Shown: piece after piece, positions 24,602 to 33,431 of the stretch | How positions within the stretch are numbered: the first letter of the stretch is position 1 | Layout of the letters: the number at the start of each line of letters is the position of its first letter | Origin: Rufibacter tibetensis | Lineage (GTDB): Bacteria > Bacteroidota > Bacteroidia > Cytophagales > Hymenobacteraceae | Assembly: GCF_001310085.1 (NCBI RefSeq) | Contig: NZ_CP012643.1 | Span: 3,021,501 to 3,085,500, forward strand | DNA: 64,000 bases | Direction: 5' to 3' | Position numbers and translations under genes: made by a program | The notes under the pieces: generated by a model | Database searches by the model: none | Seen by the model: the letters and a program-made list of their open reading frames with translations, nothing else | What the model was told of the DNA's origin: nothing

Positions 24602-26689
24602 ATGAAGAAATATATATTCCTTGCTGCCAGTGCCCTGTTGCTGTTCAACGCTGAGGCGCAGGTAACCATAGACAGATCAAAGAAACCGGCCGCAGGTCCG
24701 GCTCCGGTCATTACGCTGCAAGACCCCACTACCTTTAAGTTGAAAAACGGCATTACGGTGCTGGTAGTGGAAGACCATAAACTGCCCCGGGTGTCGGCCT
24801 CTTATTTCATAGATGCAGGCCCTATCACTGAAGGCAAAAAGGCCGGTGTGGTCACCCTCATGGGTCAGATGCTCAACGAGGGCACCAAAGACATGACCAA
24901 GGCTCAGTTTGACGAAGCCGTAGACAGAATGGGGGCCGATGTGGGGTTATCCGCTGCAGGCGGCAGCGCGGCAGCTCTGACCCGCTATTTTCCCCAGGCG
25001 TTTGCGTTGATGGGAAAAGGGCTGAAGAACCCCGCTTTTACCCAAGAGTCTTTTGACAAGCTGAAGTCGCAGACGTTAACGGGGTTGAAGAGCAATGAAA
25101 AGAATGTAAAAGCAATCTCGGGGCGGGTGGTTAGCGCCCTGACGTTTGGCAAGAACCATCCCAGCGGCGAGTTTGTGACCGAGGAGTCTATCAAAGGCTT
25201 AACTCTGGCAGATGTGAAGGAAGCATATGCCAAATACATTACTCCTTCCCGCGGCTACCTGACCATTATTGGCGACATTAAACCAAATGACGCAAAGAAA
25301 CTGGCCGAAGAAGTATTAGGCGACCTGAAAGGACCCAAGCTGACTTTGCCTGCTTTGGCTGCTGTGCCAAACCCAGCTAAAACCGAGATCAACCTGGTAG
25401 ACATGTCCAATGCGGTGCAGTCAGAGATCACGGTGACCAACCTGGTGGACCTCAAGATGAACCATCCAGATTACTTTCCGGTGTTGCTGGCAAATCAGAT
25501 TTTGGGCGGTGGGAGCTCTGGCCGCTTGTTCAATAACCTGCGCGAGAAACACGGCTTCACGTACGGTGCCTATTCAGGCATTGGGGCCGGGCGTTTCCAG
25601 AACACGTTTTCGGCCTCGGCTTCGGTAAGGACCGCTAAAACAGACAGTGCCATTGTGGAGTTTATGAACGAGATCAACGGCCTGCGTACCCAGAAGGTGT
25701 CCGATGAAGAACTGGCCAACGCGAAAGCCTTGTACAACGGATCGTTTGCGTTGGGCCTGGAAAACAAAGCCCGCACTGCCGCCTTCGCCCGTAACATTCT
25801 CATCAATGACCTGCCTAAAGATTTCTACCGCACGTATCTGCAGAAAGTGAATGCGGTGACCAAGGATGACATCCAACGCGTGGCGCAGAAATACTTCAAC
25901 AGCGGCAATGCCCGTGTGGTAGTAGTAGGCAATGCCTCTCAGATGATGGACGGCCTCAAAAGGTTGAACATCCCGGTAAAGCAGTATGACGTGTATGCCA
26001 ACCCTGTAACGGCTGGAGCCTCTTCTTCCACCACCACCAATGTAAAAGCCGCTGATGTGTTCAGCAATTATCTGAAAGCCCTGGGCGGAGTAGAGGAACT
26101 GAAAAAAGTGAAATCTATTTCTTCGGCCATGAGCATGCAAATGCAAGGCGCTAACCTGGAGGTGGAATTTAAAAAAATGAGCCCTAATCTGGAAGCCATG
26201 ACCATGTCAATGGGTGGTAATCAGGTTATGAAAACCCGATTCAACGGAACTGCCGGTTACCAGGAGCAAATGGGCCAGAAAAAACCTTTGACCCCAGAAG
26301 AGATCAAAGAGAAAAACGCTGTTTCCAGTTTATTTGAACAATTTGATTACCTAAACAACCCGGCGTTTAAAGCTGAGGTGAAGGGTGTGGAAAAAGTGAA
26401 TGGTTCTGATGCGTACAAAGTGATGATCACCCAACCAACGGGTAAATCAAAGACCGAGTTTTATGACGTAGCCAGCAAGCTTCTGGTGAAAACCGAGGAG
26501 GCAACTACTTCCAATAACATGACCATCAATAACACAGTTGAAGTTGGAGACTACAAGAAAGTGGGTGCCATTCTGTTCCCGCATACCCAAACGGTTACTA
26601 TCTCTGCCGGCGGACAGCAGCAGGTGATGGAAATGAAAGTCAAAGCCGTGAAGGTGAATGAGGGCGTAACTGCCGCAGATTTCAACTAA
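24602..26689 (+). CDS. M16-family non-catalytic partner with C-terminal LolA-like domain
   Basis: A 695-residue exported protein with a signal peptide ending near AEAQ at residue 20. The M16 fold occupies about 40-470, but the HxxEH site is replaced (TLMGQMLNEGTKD), so it cannot bind zinc there. The FTYGAYSGI segment of the substrate-binding partner is kept at about 320-328. An additional ~220 residues follow (about 480-695), a beta-rich domain (MSMQMQGANLEVEFKKM, YKVMITQPTGKSKTEFYD, VGAILFPHTQTV) that resembles the LolA/outer membrane lipoprotein sorting fold. It is co-transcribed with the catalytic partner, and a terminator follows at 26708. Confidence 0.88.
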   Translation: MKKYIFLAASALLLFNAEAQVTIDRSKKPAAGPAPVITLQDPTTFKLKNGITVLVVEDHKLPRVSASYFIDAGPITEGKKAGVVTLMGQMLNEGTKDMTKAQFDEAVDRMGADVGLSAAGGSAAALTRYFPQAFALMGKGLKNPAFTQESFDKLKSQTLTGLKSNEKNVKAISGRVVSALTFGKNHPSGEFVTEESIKGLTLADVKEAYAKYITPSRGYLTIIGDIKPNDAKKLAEEVLGDLKGPKLTLPALAAVPNPAKTEINLVDMSNAVQSEITVTNLVDLKMNHPDYFPVLLANQILGGGSSGRLFNNLREKHGFTYGAYSGIGAGRFQNTFSASASVRTAKTDSAIVEFMNEINGLRTQKVSDEELANAKALYNGSFALGLENKARTAAFARNILINDLPKDFYRTYLQKVNAVTKDDIQRVAQKYFNSGNARVVVVGNASQMMDGLKRLNIPVKQYDVYANPVTAGASSSTTTNVKAADVFSNYLKALGGVEELKKVKSISSAMSMQMQGANLEVEFKKMSPNLEAMTMSMGGNQVMKTRFNGTAGYQEQMGQKKPLTPEEIKEKNAVSSLFEQFDYLNNPAFKAEVKGVEKVNGSDAYKVMITQPTGKSKTEFYDVASKLLVKTEEATTSNNMTINNTVEVGDYKKVGAILFPHTQTVTISAGGQQQVMEMKVKAVKVNEGVTAADFN

Positions 26690-26707
26690 GCGTACTTATC
26701 TGTAAAA

Positions 26708-26755
26708 GAAAGGGAGCAGGCTGTTAAAGTCCGCTCCCTTTCTGTTTGCCTTTTT
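26708..26755 (+). terminator. Terminator of the M16 operon
   Basis: Stem GAAAGGGAGC (26708-26717) with GCTCCCTTTC (26733-26742), followed by a T-rich stretch. It lies 18 bp after the stop codon. Confidence 0.8.
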
Positions 26756-26823
26756 CTAGAAGTGAGTTGTTTTTCACTAAGTCCATTCTAATGCGGCATT
26801 GGCTTGGGGGTTTGAGAATACTG

Positions 26824-26859
26824 CTTTTGGCCTGTTTTCAGGAAATAAGGCCAGAAAAG
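26824..26859. repeat. Class C palindrome abutting a stop codon
   Basis: CTTTTGGCCTGTTTTC on the left and AAATAAGGCCAGAAAAG on the right around CAGG. It ends one base from the stop codon (26861-26863) of the T9SS cargo gene. Confidence 0.75.
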
Positions 26860-26860
26860 C

Positions 26861-27979
26861 TCACCGTTTCACAAGTAACTTTTGGATCATCTTTCCCTGT
26901 GAGGTTTTGAGGTGCAGGAGATAAAAGCCTTCCGGCAAACCTACCACGTTGAAGACCCATCCGTCCTTAGATTTTACAGGAACAGGCAGTGGGAATGATA
27001 TTCCCACCGAATTATACACCTTAGTTTCCAGAAGCTGTACAGAAGCAGGTACTTTCAGCGTCAACGTAGATGTAGCCGGGTTAGGGAAGGTGGAAACCTG
27101 CTGTTGCCACTCTTCAGAGATTCCGGTCACAATTGGGGCTTCACGCACAATCAGTTGCCTGTCTCGCATTACCTGACCAATTAGCCTGCCTCCGCGCCAT
27201 TCTTCCACTACCATAGCAACTACAAATTCCCCTAGAACTCCTGGAGTATTCCAGATTAGTTGACCGGTGTTTCTGTTCAGGTTGTATCCTGCTGGGTTTC
27301 CAGAATCAACTGTGCCCAAGAAGTTCTCCAATCCCCTATGTCCGGGCGAGTTCGTTCCCACAGGGTTGCCGCAGGCATTTTCGCCACTGCTTGTTAGAGG
27401 TGTCACTAACTTATAAGAGAGGCTATCACCATCAGCATCAAAGCCAGCATGATTGTGTATGAAGGTTTGATTGCGGAAGGCAATATCATCTGGAAGACCT
27501 TTCAGAATCGGGGAGCGGTTTATCCCTAAAAAAGGATCTGCCACCAAGGTGCTCTGCAAAAAGAATGTTTGTTGTGCCGTGTTGGAGGTATTGACAGTAC
27601 CGGCGTTTCGGCTAGATCCAACATAAGTGATTTTATAAGTACCCGGCCCAGAATACGTGTGCTCAAACTGATAGATGTTAACGAAGGTGCCCAGTTGTGA
27701 AGCTCCTATTATTGTTCTTGATTCTCGGGCTACTGTCTGTTTGGTACAGTCTCCAAAGTGCATAGTTGCCTCTATATCTTCAAAGGGGGGAGGGACTACA
27801 CTGTACGTAACCAAAGTGATAAAAAACCTCAGAGGATTACGGGCAGCCGTAGTGTCGCTTTTATAATATATTTCACCAGCACGGATATGTGAAGCCTGAG
27901 AGGAGAATGAAATCAAAATAAATAAGAGTGAGGGCAGAAGTAAGGTTTTTGCCTGTTTAAGTGATGGGGGAGGTATCAT
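26861..27979 (-). CDS. Secreted protein with type A T9SS sorting domain
   Basis: A 372-residue surface or secreted protein. The signal peptide (about 1-28) ends near SSQAS. The central region (about 35-270) is beta-rich, with SHIRAGEIYYKSD and HNHAGFDADGDSLSYKLVTP, a cadherin/Ig-like motif with a DxDGD calcium-type loop. The last ~80 residues are a type A C-terminal sorting domain (VSTFPNPATSTLTLKVPAS, LPEGFYLLHLKTSQGKMIQK, ending in LVKR), which sends the protein through the type IX secretion system. Its partner substrates are unknown; adhesion is a reasonable guess. It is a stand-alone gene between two palindromes. Confidence 0.85.
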   Translation of the reverse strand: MIPPPSLKQAKTLLLPSLLFILISFSSQASHIRAGEIYYKSDTTAARNPLRFFITLVTYSVVPPPFEDIEATMHFGDCTKQTVARESRTIIGASQLGTFVNIYQFEHTYSGPGTYKITYVGSSRNAGTVNTSNTAQQTFFLQSTLVADPFLGINRSPILKGLPDDIAFRNQTFIHNHAGFDADGDSLSYKLVTPLTSSGENACGNPVGTNSPGHRGLENFLGTVDSGNPAGYNLNRNTGQLIWNTPGVLGEFVVAMVVEEWRGGRLIGQVMRDRQLIVREAPIVTGISEEWQQQVSTFPNPATSTLTLKVPASVQLLETKVYNSVGISFPLPVPVKSKDGWVFNVVGLPEGFYLLHLKTSQGKMIQKLLVKR

Positions 27980-28177
27980 ATAGGGGAAGATGTTTTTAAA
28001 TAATATTAAATTTTTAATATACTTTGTATTACAGGTAAGTTATTAATTTCTAAGATATTATATAGAGTATATGCAGGTTTAAATTTTGGAGTTACAAAAC
28101 CAAAAGGCTATACCTTCTTTCACTGAAAAAACCATCTAGAATTGAAAAACTTGAAATCCCTTATATTGCTTTCTAGA

Positions 28178-28209
28178 TTTCAATATGTTTTCCAGAAATA
28201 AGGCCTAAA
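28178..28209. repeat. Class C palindrome (left arm degraded)
   Basis: The right half (AGAAATAAGGCCTAAA) matches the family; the left half (TTTCAATATGTTTTCC) keeps only the inner and outer A/T parts. It lies 17 bp before the symporter start codon. Confidence 0.45.
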
Positions 28210-28225
28210 TGGCAGTGCCCTTTCT

Positions 28226-29623
28226 ATGCTCGTCTTTTTTGTTCTGCTGTACTTAGTTCTGAATGTAGCAATAGGCCTTTGGGCAGCACGCCGCGTACAC
28301 AACACAGCAGACTTTATGCTGGCTGGCAGAGCGTTGCCCTTGCCCATGGCCACGGCGGTGGTATTTGCCACCTGGTTTGGTTCTGAGACCATTTTGGGTG
28401 CCTCCGCCGAAGTGGCAGAAGACGGCTTGATTGGTATGGTGGAAGATCCGTTAGGGGCAGCCCTGTGCCTGGTGCTGGTGGGACTATTCTTCGCCCGGAA
28501 ACTGTACCGTATGAACCTGCTCACCTTCGGTGATTTTTACCGGGTCAAGTTTGGCCGCACCACTGAAATCATTGCCTCCTTCTGTCTCGTGATTTCCTAT
28601 TTTGGCTGGGTAGCCGCCCAGATGGTGGCCCTAGGAATTGCCTTCAACCTGCTACTGGGTACCACGCTGGTACAAGGCATTCTGATCGGGAGTTTTCTGG
28701 TGGTGCTGTACACGTATTTTGGCGGAATGTGGAGTGTAAGCGTAACCGATTACCTGCAGACTATCATGATCATTCTGGGCTTGCTTGTTGTCACTTGGTG
28801 GGTGATGCGCGAAAAGCCCATTGCGGAAGTTACCGCCACTTTGCCCGCAGATTTCTTCCGGATTACACCCAAAGCCGGAGCCTCCTTCTCCGGGTGGCTC
28901 AACTACCTGGCACTTTGGATGACCATCGGGCTGGGTTCTATACCGCAGCAGGATGTCTTTCAACGCGTGATGTCGTCTAAGTCGGAAAAGGTGGCAGTAA
29001 GCGCCTCTTTGTTGGCTGCCTTGTTGTACGTCACTATTGCTTTACTGCCCTTGGTTCTGGCCATTTACGCCAAAGTTCTCCATCCAGAATTGGCCTCCCA
29101 AGATGCCCAGATGCTGGTGCCCGGCTTAATCTTAGGTTACAGCCCAATGTTCATCAAAGTATTGTTTTTTGGCGCCTTGATCTCAGCTATCATTAGTACT
29201 GCCAGTGGCGCTGTTCTGGCTCCTGCTTCTATCTTAAGTGAGAATTTAATTCGGCCCTTTTTCAAAGACATCACTGATAAAAAGCTACTCGCCTTGTCCC
29301 GTGGAAGCGTGCTGGTAGTAGCGGTAATTTCCCTGGGTTTTGCCTTGTCCCGTAACAATATTCATGAACTGGTAAGTGAATCTTCAGCTTTGAGTCTGGT
29401 AAGTTTGTTGGTGCCATTGGTGGCGGGTATTTACCTAAAGAAGACATCAGCGGTAGCAGCAATATTGTCTATGGCTTTTGGAATGGGAGTGTGGTTTTTC
29501 TGCCGTATCTCAGGCACCGAAGTGGAGCCTCTGTGGTATGGATTAGCCGGAAGTGTGTTGGGGTATTTAGTGGGCATGACTTTGTTCCGTGCAAGAGCAG
29601 GCGGACTGCTAGCCAGACCCTGA
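28226..29623 (+). CDS. Sodium:solute symporter family protein
   Basis: A 465-residue inner membrane transporter of the SSS family (relatives PutP, PanF and vSGLT) with about 13 hydrophobic segments. Family motifs seen are DFMLAGRALPLPMATAVVF and FATWFGSETILGAS near 32-60, TYFGGMWSVSVTDYLQ near 168-183, and the GALISAIISTASGAVLAPAS helix near 315-334 with the sodium site serines. The substrate cannot be told from sequence. It is a single gene, convergent with the arginine operon across a class A element and terminator. Confidence 0.9.
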   Translation: MLVFFVLLYLVLNVAIGLWAARRVHNTADFMLAGRALPLPMATAVVFATWFGSETILGASAEVAEDGLIGMVEDPLGAALCLVLVGLFFARKLYRMNLLTFGDFYRVKFGRTTEIIASFCLVISYFGWVAAQMVALGIAFNLLLGTTLVQGILIGSFLVVLYTYFGGMWSVSVTDYLQTIMIILGLLVVTWWVMREKPIAEVTATLPADFFRITPKAGASFSGWLNYLALWMTIGLGSIPQQDVFQRVMSSKSEKVAVSASLLAALLYVTIALLPLVLAIYAKVLHPELASQDAQMLVPGLILGYSPMFIKVLFFGALISAIISTASGAVLAPASILSENLIRPFFKDITDKKLLALSRGSVLVVAVISLGFALSRNNIHELVSESSALSLVSLLVPLVAGIYLKKTSAVAAILSMAFGMGVWFFCRISGTEVEPLWYGLAGSVLGYLVGMTLFRARAGGLLARP

Positions 29624-29674
29624 TGCGTATCAGGCCTGTGTTCATAAAAAGCATTTAAAACGAAATCTGTCCTA

Positions 29675-29849
29675 CGCTGGCGCGAGCGTCCCGCTCGTGT
29701 CCGCACGCATTCCAGATTGTATTTCTGTATTTCTTAATGAGGACACGTGTTTGAATTTCGAGTCACCACTACAAAATCAATTTTTTTGTAGTGGTTGAAA
29801 GAATGTATTTGGAATGCGTACGGACACGAGCTGGAAGCTCGCGCCAGCG
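29675..29849. repeat. Class A inverted-repeat element 1
   Basis: A 175-bp element. The left arm starts CGCTGGCGCGAGC and includes GCTCGTGTCCG then ACGCATTCCA; the right arm is its reverse complement. Each arm has a small internal hairpin; the left one here is GAGC-GTCCC-GCTC. An 11-bp hairpin (CCACTACAAAA at 29766-29776 with TTTTGTAGTGG at 29784-29794) lies near the right arm. No ORF. Confidence 0.85.
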
Positions 29850-29860
29850 GAGAATAGCAA

Positions 29861-29897
29861 CAAAATGGCTCTCTGGTTTAATCAGAGAGCCATTTTT
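29861..29897 (-). terminator. Terminator of the arginine operon
   Basis: A 14-bp perfect stem AAAATGGCTCTCTG (29862-29875) with CAGAGAGCCATTTT (29883-29896), 40 bp past the argH stop on the minus strand. T-rich on both sides. Confidence 0.7.
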
Positions 29898-29900
29898 GTG

Positions 29901-29932
29901 TTAAGGCTGTTTTCAGCAAAACATGCTAAAAG
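29901..29932. repeat. Class C palindrome next to the argH stop codon
   Basis: TTAAGGCTGTTTTC on the left and AAAACATGCTAAAA on the right around a short loop. It ends 4 bp from the argH stop. Confidence 0.55.
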
Positions 29933-29936
29933 TAGA

Positions 29937-31268
29937 TTACACCAGCAGCTCAGCAATGGCTTTGTCTACTTTCTCAAACTGGAAGCCGCTTAGGACTTCC
30001 TCCATCAAGCCTTTTATCTCCGTTGTGCACAAGTTGCCAATGCTGCCCTCATGCGTGTGATTCACGGTTTCAGGTCTTTCAAATTCGCCTTTTTCAATGG
30101 CTACCCCCACGTTCTTGTACGCATCTCTGAACGGCACTCCGCTTAGCACCTGGTTATTCACGACTTCCACGCTGAAGAGGTATTTGTATTTCTCATCTTT
30201 CAGAATGTCTTCGTTCAGCTTCAGGTTCGGCAGCATGAAAGTCATCATCTCCAGGCAGTTCCTGATTTCAGTGAACGCGGGGAAGAAGCTTTCTTTGAGC
30301 AACTGCAACTCACGGTGATAACCGGACGGCAAGTTGCCGAGGAGCATCTGAATCTCAGTAGGTAGCGCTTGCAGGCGGTTGCATTTGCCACGCATGATTT
30401 CAAACACGTCAGGGTTCTTCTTGTGTGGCATGATGCTGGAACCGGTGGTCAGTTCACCAGGCAGTGTCACGAAGGCGAAGTTCTGGCTCATGTACAGGCA
30501 CACGTCCATGGCCATGCGGCCGAGCGTGCTGGCAATAGACGCCAAGCCCATGCTTACGCTGCGCTCAGTTTTGCCACGACCCATCTGGGCGTACACCACG
30601 TTGTAGTTCAACGCTTCGAAGCCCAGTAAATCGGTCGTCATCTGGCGGTTCAAAGGGAAGGAACTTCCGTAACCAGCCGCCGAGCCTAGAGGATTTTTGT
30701 TGCTGATTTTGTAGGCCGCTTGCAACATCTGCAAGTCATCTACCAAACTCTCGGCATAAGCGCCAAACCATAACCCGAACGAAGAAGGCATGGCTACCTG
30801 CAAATGGGTGTAACCTGGAAGTAGAATATGCTTGTTCTTTTCGCTGAGCTCCTGTAAGGTGGTGAACAGCGTGTGCACGGCCTCCACCGTCTGCCGGATT
30901 TCATGACGGATAAACAGTTTCAGGTCTACCAGCACCTGGTCGTTGCGGGAACGGCCGCTGTGGATTTTTTTGCCAGCCTCGCCCAACCGACGAGTGAGCA
31001 ACATCTCTACCTGCGAGTGTACGTCTTCCACACCTGGCTCAATGGTAAACTCGCCGCGTTCAATGCTTTTGTAAATCTCTTTGAGTTCACGCTGCACATC
31101 CGCTAAGTCTTCTGACTCCATCAACCCGATGCTCTCCAGCATGCGTGTGTGTGCCAGGGAGCCCAGCACATCAAAAGGAGCTAATTGTAAGTCCATCTCG
31201 GCGTCTTTGCCCACGGTGAACTTTTCTACATTTTGCGCGACGGAGGTTTCTTTTTGCCAGAGTTTCAT
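29937..31268 (-). CDS. argH: Argininosuccinate lyase
   Basis: Last step of arginine synthesis: argininosuccinate to arginine plus fumarate. At 443 residues it is slightly short of the usual 450-460, within family range. The superfamily signature SSIMPHKKNPDVFE is at about 277-290, with the catalytic serine in the TGSS loop, and SGRSNDQVLVD near 106-116 (read SGRSRNDQVL). It is the last gene of the arginine operon, one base after the deacylase gene, and is followed by a terminator. Cytoplasmic. Confidence 0.96.
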   Translation of the reverse strand: MKLWQKETSVAQNVEKFTVGKDAEMDLQLAPFDVLGSLAHTRMLESIGLMESEDLADVQRELKEIYKSIERGEFTIEPGVEDVHSQVEMLLTRRLGEAGKKIHSGRSRNDQVLVDLKLFIRHEIRQTVEAVHTLFTTLQELSEKNKHILLPGYTHLQVAMPSSFGLWFGAYAESLVDDLQMLQAAYKISNKNPLGSAAGYGSSFPLNRQMTTDLLGFEALNYNVVYAQMGRGKTERSVSMGLASIASTLGRMAMDVCLYMSQNFAFVTLPGELTTGSSIMPHKKNPDVFEIMRGKCNRLQALPTEIQMLLGNLPSGYHRELQLLKESFFPAFTEIRNCLEMMTFMLPNLKLNEDILKDEKYKYLFSVEVVNNQVLSGVPFRDAYKNVGVAIEKGEFERPETVNHTHEGSIGNLCTTEIKGLMEEVLSGFQFEKVDKAIAELLV

Positions 31269-31269
31269 G

Positions 31270-32334
31270 CTAAGCGGTAATAACAGGAGTCAATAATTGT
31301 ATGTAAAGGGCAATGCCCTCTTCTAATTCTGAAAGGTAAAGGTACTCATCTGCGGTATGCGAGCGCGCTGAGTCTCCGGGACCAATCTTTAGCGATGGAA
31401 TATCCAACAGTGCCTGATCTGAGGTAGTAGGAGAGCCATACAGGTTCCTTCCCAGCTTAACTCCCGATTGCACAATTGGATGGTTCTGGTCAATGGACGA
31501 TGGGCGCAAGCGGGTAGAGCGTGGCGTCACCTCGCTTTTTACATGCTCCCTGATGATGCTCAACACTTCTTCAGGCTGATAAGCATCGGTCATGCGCACG
31601 TCTACCGTGTATTTGCATTGGTCCGGCACTACATTGTGCTGAGAACCTGCCTGAATTACCGTCACACTCATTTTGATAGGACCTAAGAAGCTAGACTCCT
31701 TCGGGAAACGGAATGTGCGGAACCACTCAATATCTGATAGGGCTTCGTAGATAGCATTTACGCCTTCCTCGCGAGCAGCATGACCACCTTGTCCGTGAGC
31801 TATGCAATCCAACACCATCAAACCTTTTTCGGCAACGGCCAGGTGCATCTGAGTAGGTTCACCCACAATGGCAAACTCCAGCTCACCCAGCTCCGGGTAC
31901 ACCAGCTCAATGCCGTTTCTGCCGGAAATTTCTTCCTCGGCAGTGGCTGCCACCACCAGATTATAGGTTAAATCCTCCCGGTCATAAAAATGCAGGAAGG
32001 TAGCAATAAGAGACACCAGACAACCACCTGCATCATTGCTGCCCAAGCCTATGAGTTTGCCGTCTTGCACCGTAGGCGTAAACGGGTCAAAAGCCCAGCT
32101 AGGGTGCGGCTTTACGGTGTCATGGTGGGAATTCAACAATACTGTAGGCAAGGCAGGGTTGTGGTGCTTATTAAACGCCCAAACATTGTTCTCCTTCCGA
32201 TGAATCTCCACGCCTTTAGCCTGTAGGAACTGTGTGATTGCCTCGGCTGTTCCTGCCTCCTCGCGGCTGAACGACTGGATAGAAATCAACTTCTGGAGCA
32301 GGCTTAAAGCGTCTTGGTATAAGGTGTTATTCAT
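31270..32334 (-). CDS. M20-family N-acyl-citrulline (or N-acyl-ornithine) deacylase
   Basis: A 354-residue zinc peptidase of the M20/ArgE-DapE family. Metal-binding motifs are LNSHHDTVKPHPSWAFDPF (about 65-83), GLGSNDAGGCLVS with the bridging Asp and the catalytic ATAEEEISGRNG. Operon position right after argB and proC and before argH, together with an N-acyl-ornithine carbamoyltransferase, suggests it removes the acyl group from N-acetyl- or N-succinyl-citrulline, not from acetyl-ornithine. This is inference from Xanthomonas and Bacteroides pathways. argH starts one base later. Confidence 0.88.
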   Translation of the reverse strand: MNNTLYQDALSLLQKLISIQSFSREEAGTAEAITQFLQAKGVEIHRKENNVWAFNKHHNPALPTVLLNSHHDTVKPHPSWAFDPFTPTVQDGKLIGLGSNDAGGCLVSLIATFLHFYDREDLTYNLVVAATAEEEISGRNGIELVYPELGELEFAIVGEPTQMHLAVAEKGLMVLDCIAHGQGGHAAREEGVNAIYEALSDIEWFRTFRFPKESSFLGPIKMSVTVIQAGSQHNVVPDQCKYTVDVRMTDAYQPEEVLSIIREHVKSEVTPRSTRLRPSSIDQNHPIVQSGVKLGRNLYGSPTTSDQALLDIPSLKIGPGDSARSHTADEYLYLSELEEGIALYIQLLTPVITA

Positions 32335-32357
32335 TTAGGAGGTACACTATCTATAGT

Positions 32358-32383
32358 CCCCTTAAAGGGGGGTAGGAGGGATG
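32358..32383. repeat. CCCC/GGGG palindrome with G-rich tail
   Basis: CCCCTT-A-AAGGGG (32358-32370) continues into GGGTAGGAGGGATG. It resembles a C/G-run repeat I believe is common between Bacteroidota genes; that memory cannot be checked here. It lies between proC and the deacylase gene. Confidence 0.5.
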
Positions 32384-32401
32384 ATTATATCTGCTGATTC
32401 T

Positions 32402-32435
32402 CTTTTTTAGCTATTTTCTGGAAAACAGGCCAAAG
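32402..32435. repeat. Class C palindrome
   Basis: CTTTTTTAGCTATTTTC on the left and GAAAACAGGCCAAAG on the right. Located 38 bp past the proC stop. Confidence 0.65.
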
Positions 32436-32472
32436 CCAGCAATTCGAATGGAGAAAAGGCAGTGCCTGGCCT

Positions 32473-33294
32473 CTATTTTTCGTCGGTATACAATTTCTCT
32501 GCTTTCTGAGCCGAGGTGCGGATGCCTTTGATCATGGCAGAACTGAAGCCATTGTGCTCCATTTCGTTGAGACCGGCAATGGTACAGCCTTTTGGTGAGG
32601 TCACTTTGTCAATCTCGTTTTCTGGGTGGCTACCGAAATGCAGGAGCAAAGAAGCCGCACCTTTGGCGGTTTGAGCTGCCATACGCAAAGCATCACCGGC
32701 ATGGAAACCAATTTCAGTGCCACCTTGAGCTGCCGCTCTGATGGAGCGCAGGAAGAAAGCAATCCCGCAGGCCACCAGCGCCGTAGCCGAAGACATCAGT
32801 TCTTCCTCAATCTCCACCGTTTCACCTACGGCGGAGAAGATGTCTTTTACTAGGGCCATGTTCTCCGCAGAAGCGTTCCTGCTGGCAATGCAGGTCATGG
32901 ATTCTTGGATAGCGATGGCGGTGTTGGGCATAGCGCGCACCACTTCCACTACTTTGCCAATACGGGTGATAATATCCGTCACGGCCACGCCGGTCACAAT
33001 AGAAATGAACAGATGGCGGCTTGGGTCTATGCTCTCCGAGATGTTGTCCAGCACGCTATCCAACTGCTGCGGCAGAATGCTCAGAACCACAATATCAGCC
33101 TCGGATACGGCTAGAGCGTTGTTGCTGGAAGCGCGGTACCCTTGCTCCACCATCGTGTCTAATAACTTGGTATTCCGGCGGGTGAGGGTAATGTCCTCGG
33201 CGCGGTATTTTCCTGAGGCGACCATGCCTTTGGCCAGCGCAATGCCCATGTTGCCGCCGCCCAGAATGGCTATTTTCTTGTACTGTTCACTCAT
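32473..33294 (-). CDS. proC: Pyrroline-5-carboxylate reductase
   Basis: Final step of proline synthesis, NADPH-dependent reduction of pyrroline-5-carboxylate. A 273-residue protein with the nucleotide fold KIAILGGGNMGIALAKGMV at about 7-25 and the C-terminal signature (VTSPKGCTIAGLNEMEHNG) at about 236-254. Placement inside the arginine operon links proline and arginine supply: both start from glutamate, and pyrroline-5-carboxylate can also arise from ornithine. Spacers on both sides carry class C palindromes. Confidence 0.95.
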   Translation of the reverse strand: MSEQYKKIAILGGGNMGIALAKGMVASGKYRAEDITLTRRNTKLLDTMVEQGYRASSNNALAVSEADIVVLSILPQQLDSVLDNISESIDPSRHLFISIVTGVAVTDIITRIGKVVEVVRAMPNTAIAIQESMTCIASRNASAENMALVKDIFSAVGETVEIEEELMSSATALVACGIAFFLRSIRAAAQGGTEIGFHAGDALRMAAQTAKGAASLLLHFGSHPENEIDKVTSPKGCTIAGLNEMEHNGFSSAMIKGIRTSAQKAEKLYTDEK

Positions 33295-33379
33295 GGTTCT
33301 TGTATGTTTTACGCCATTGACTGGCTGTGAATCAATTTATTATTGCTGCAAGAAAACAGTTAAAGGGGTAACTGCGGTT

Positions 33380-33415
33380 GTTTTAATCCTCTTTTCGAGA
33401 AAACAGCCAGAAAAC
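33380..33415. repeat. Class C palindrome
   Basis: GTTTTAATCCTCTTTTC on the left and GAAAACAGCCAGAAAAC on the right. It lies between argB and proC. Confidence 0.65.
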
Positions 33416-33431
33416 ATATATCCATATTTGG

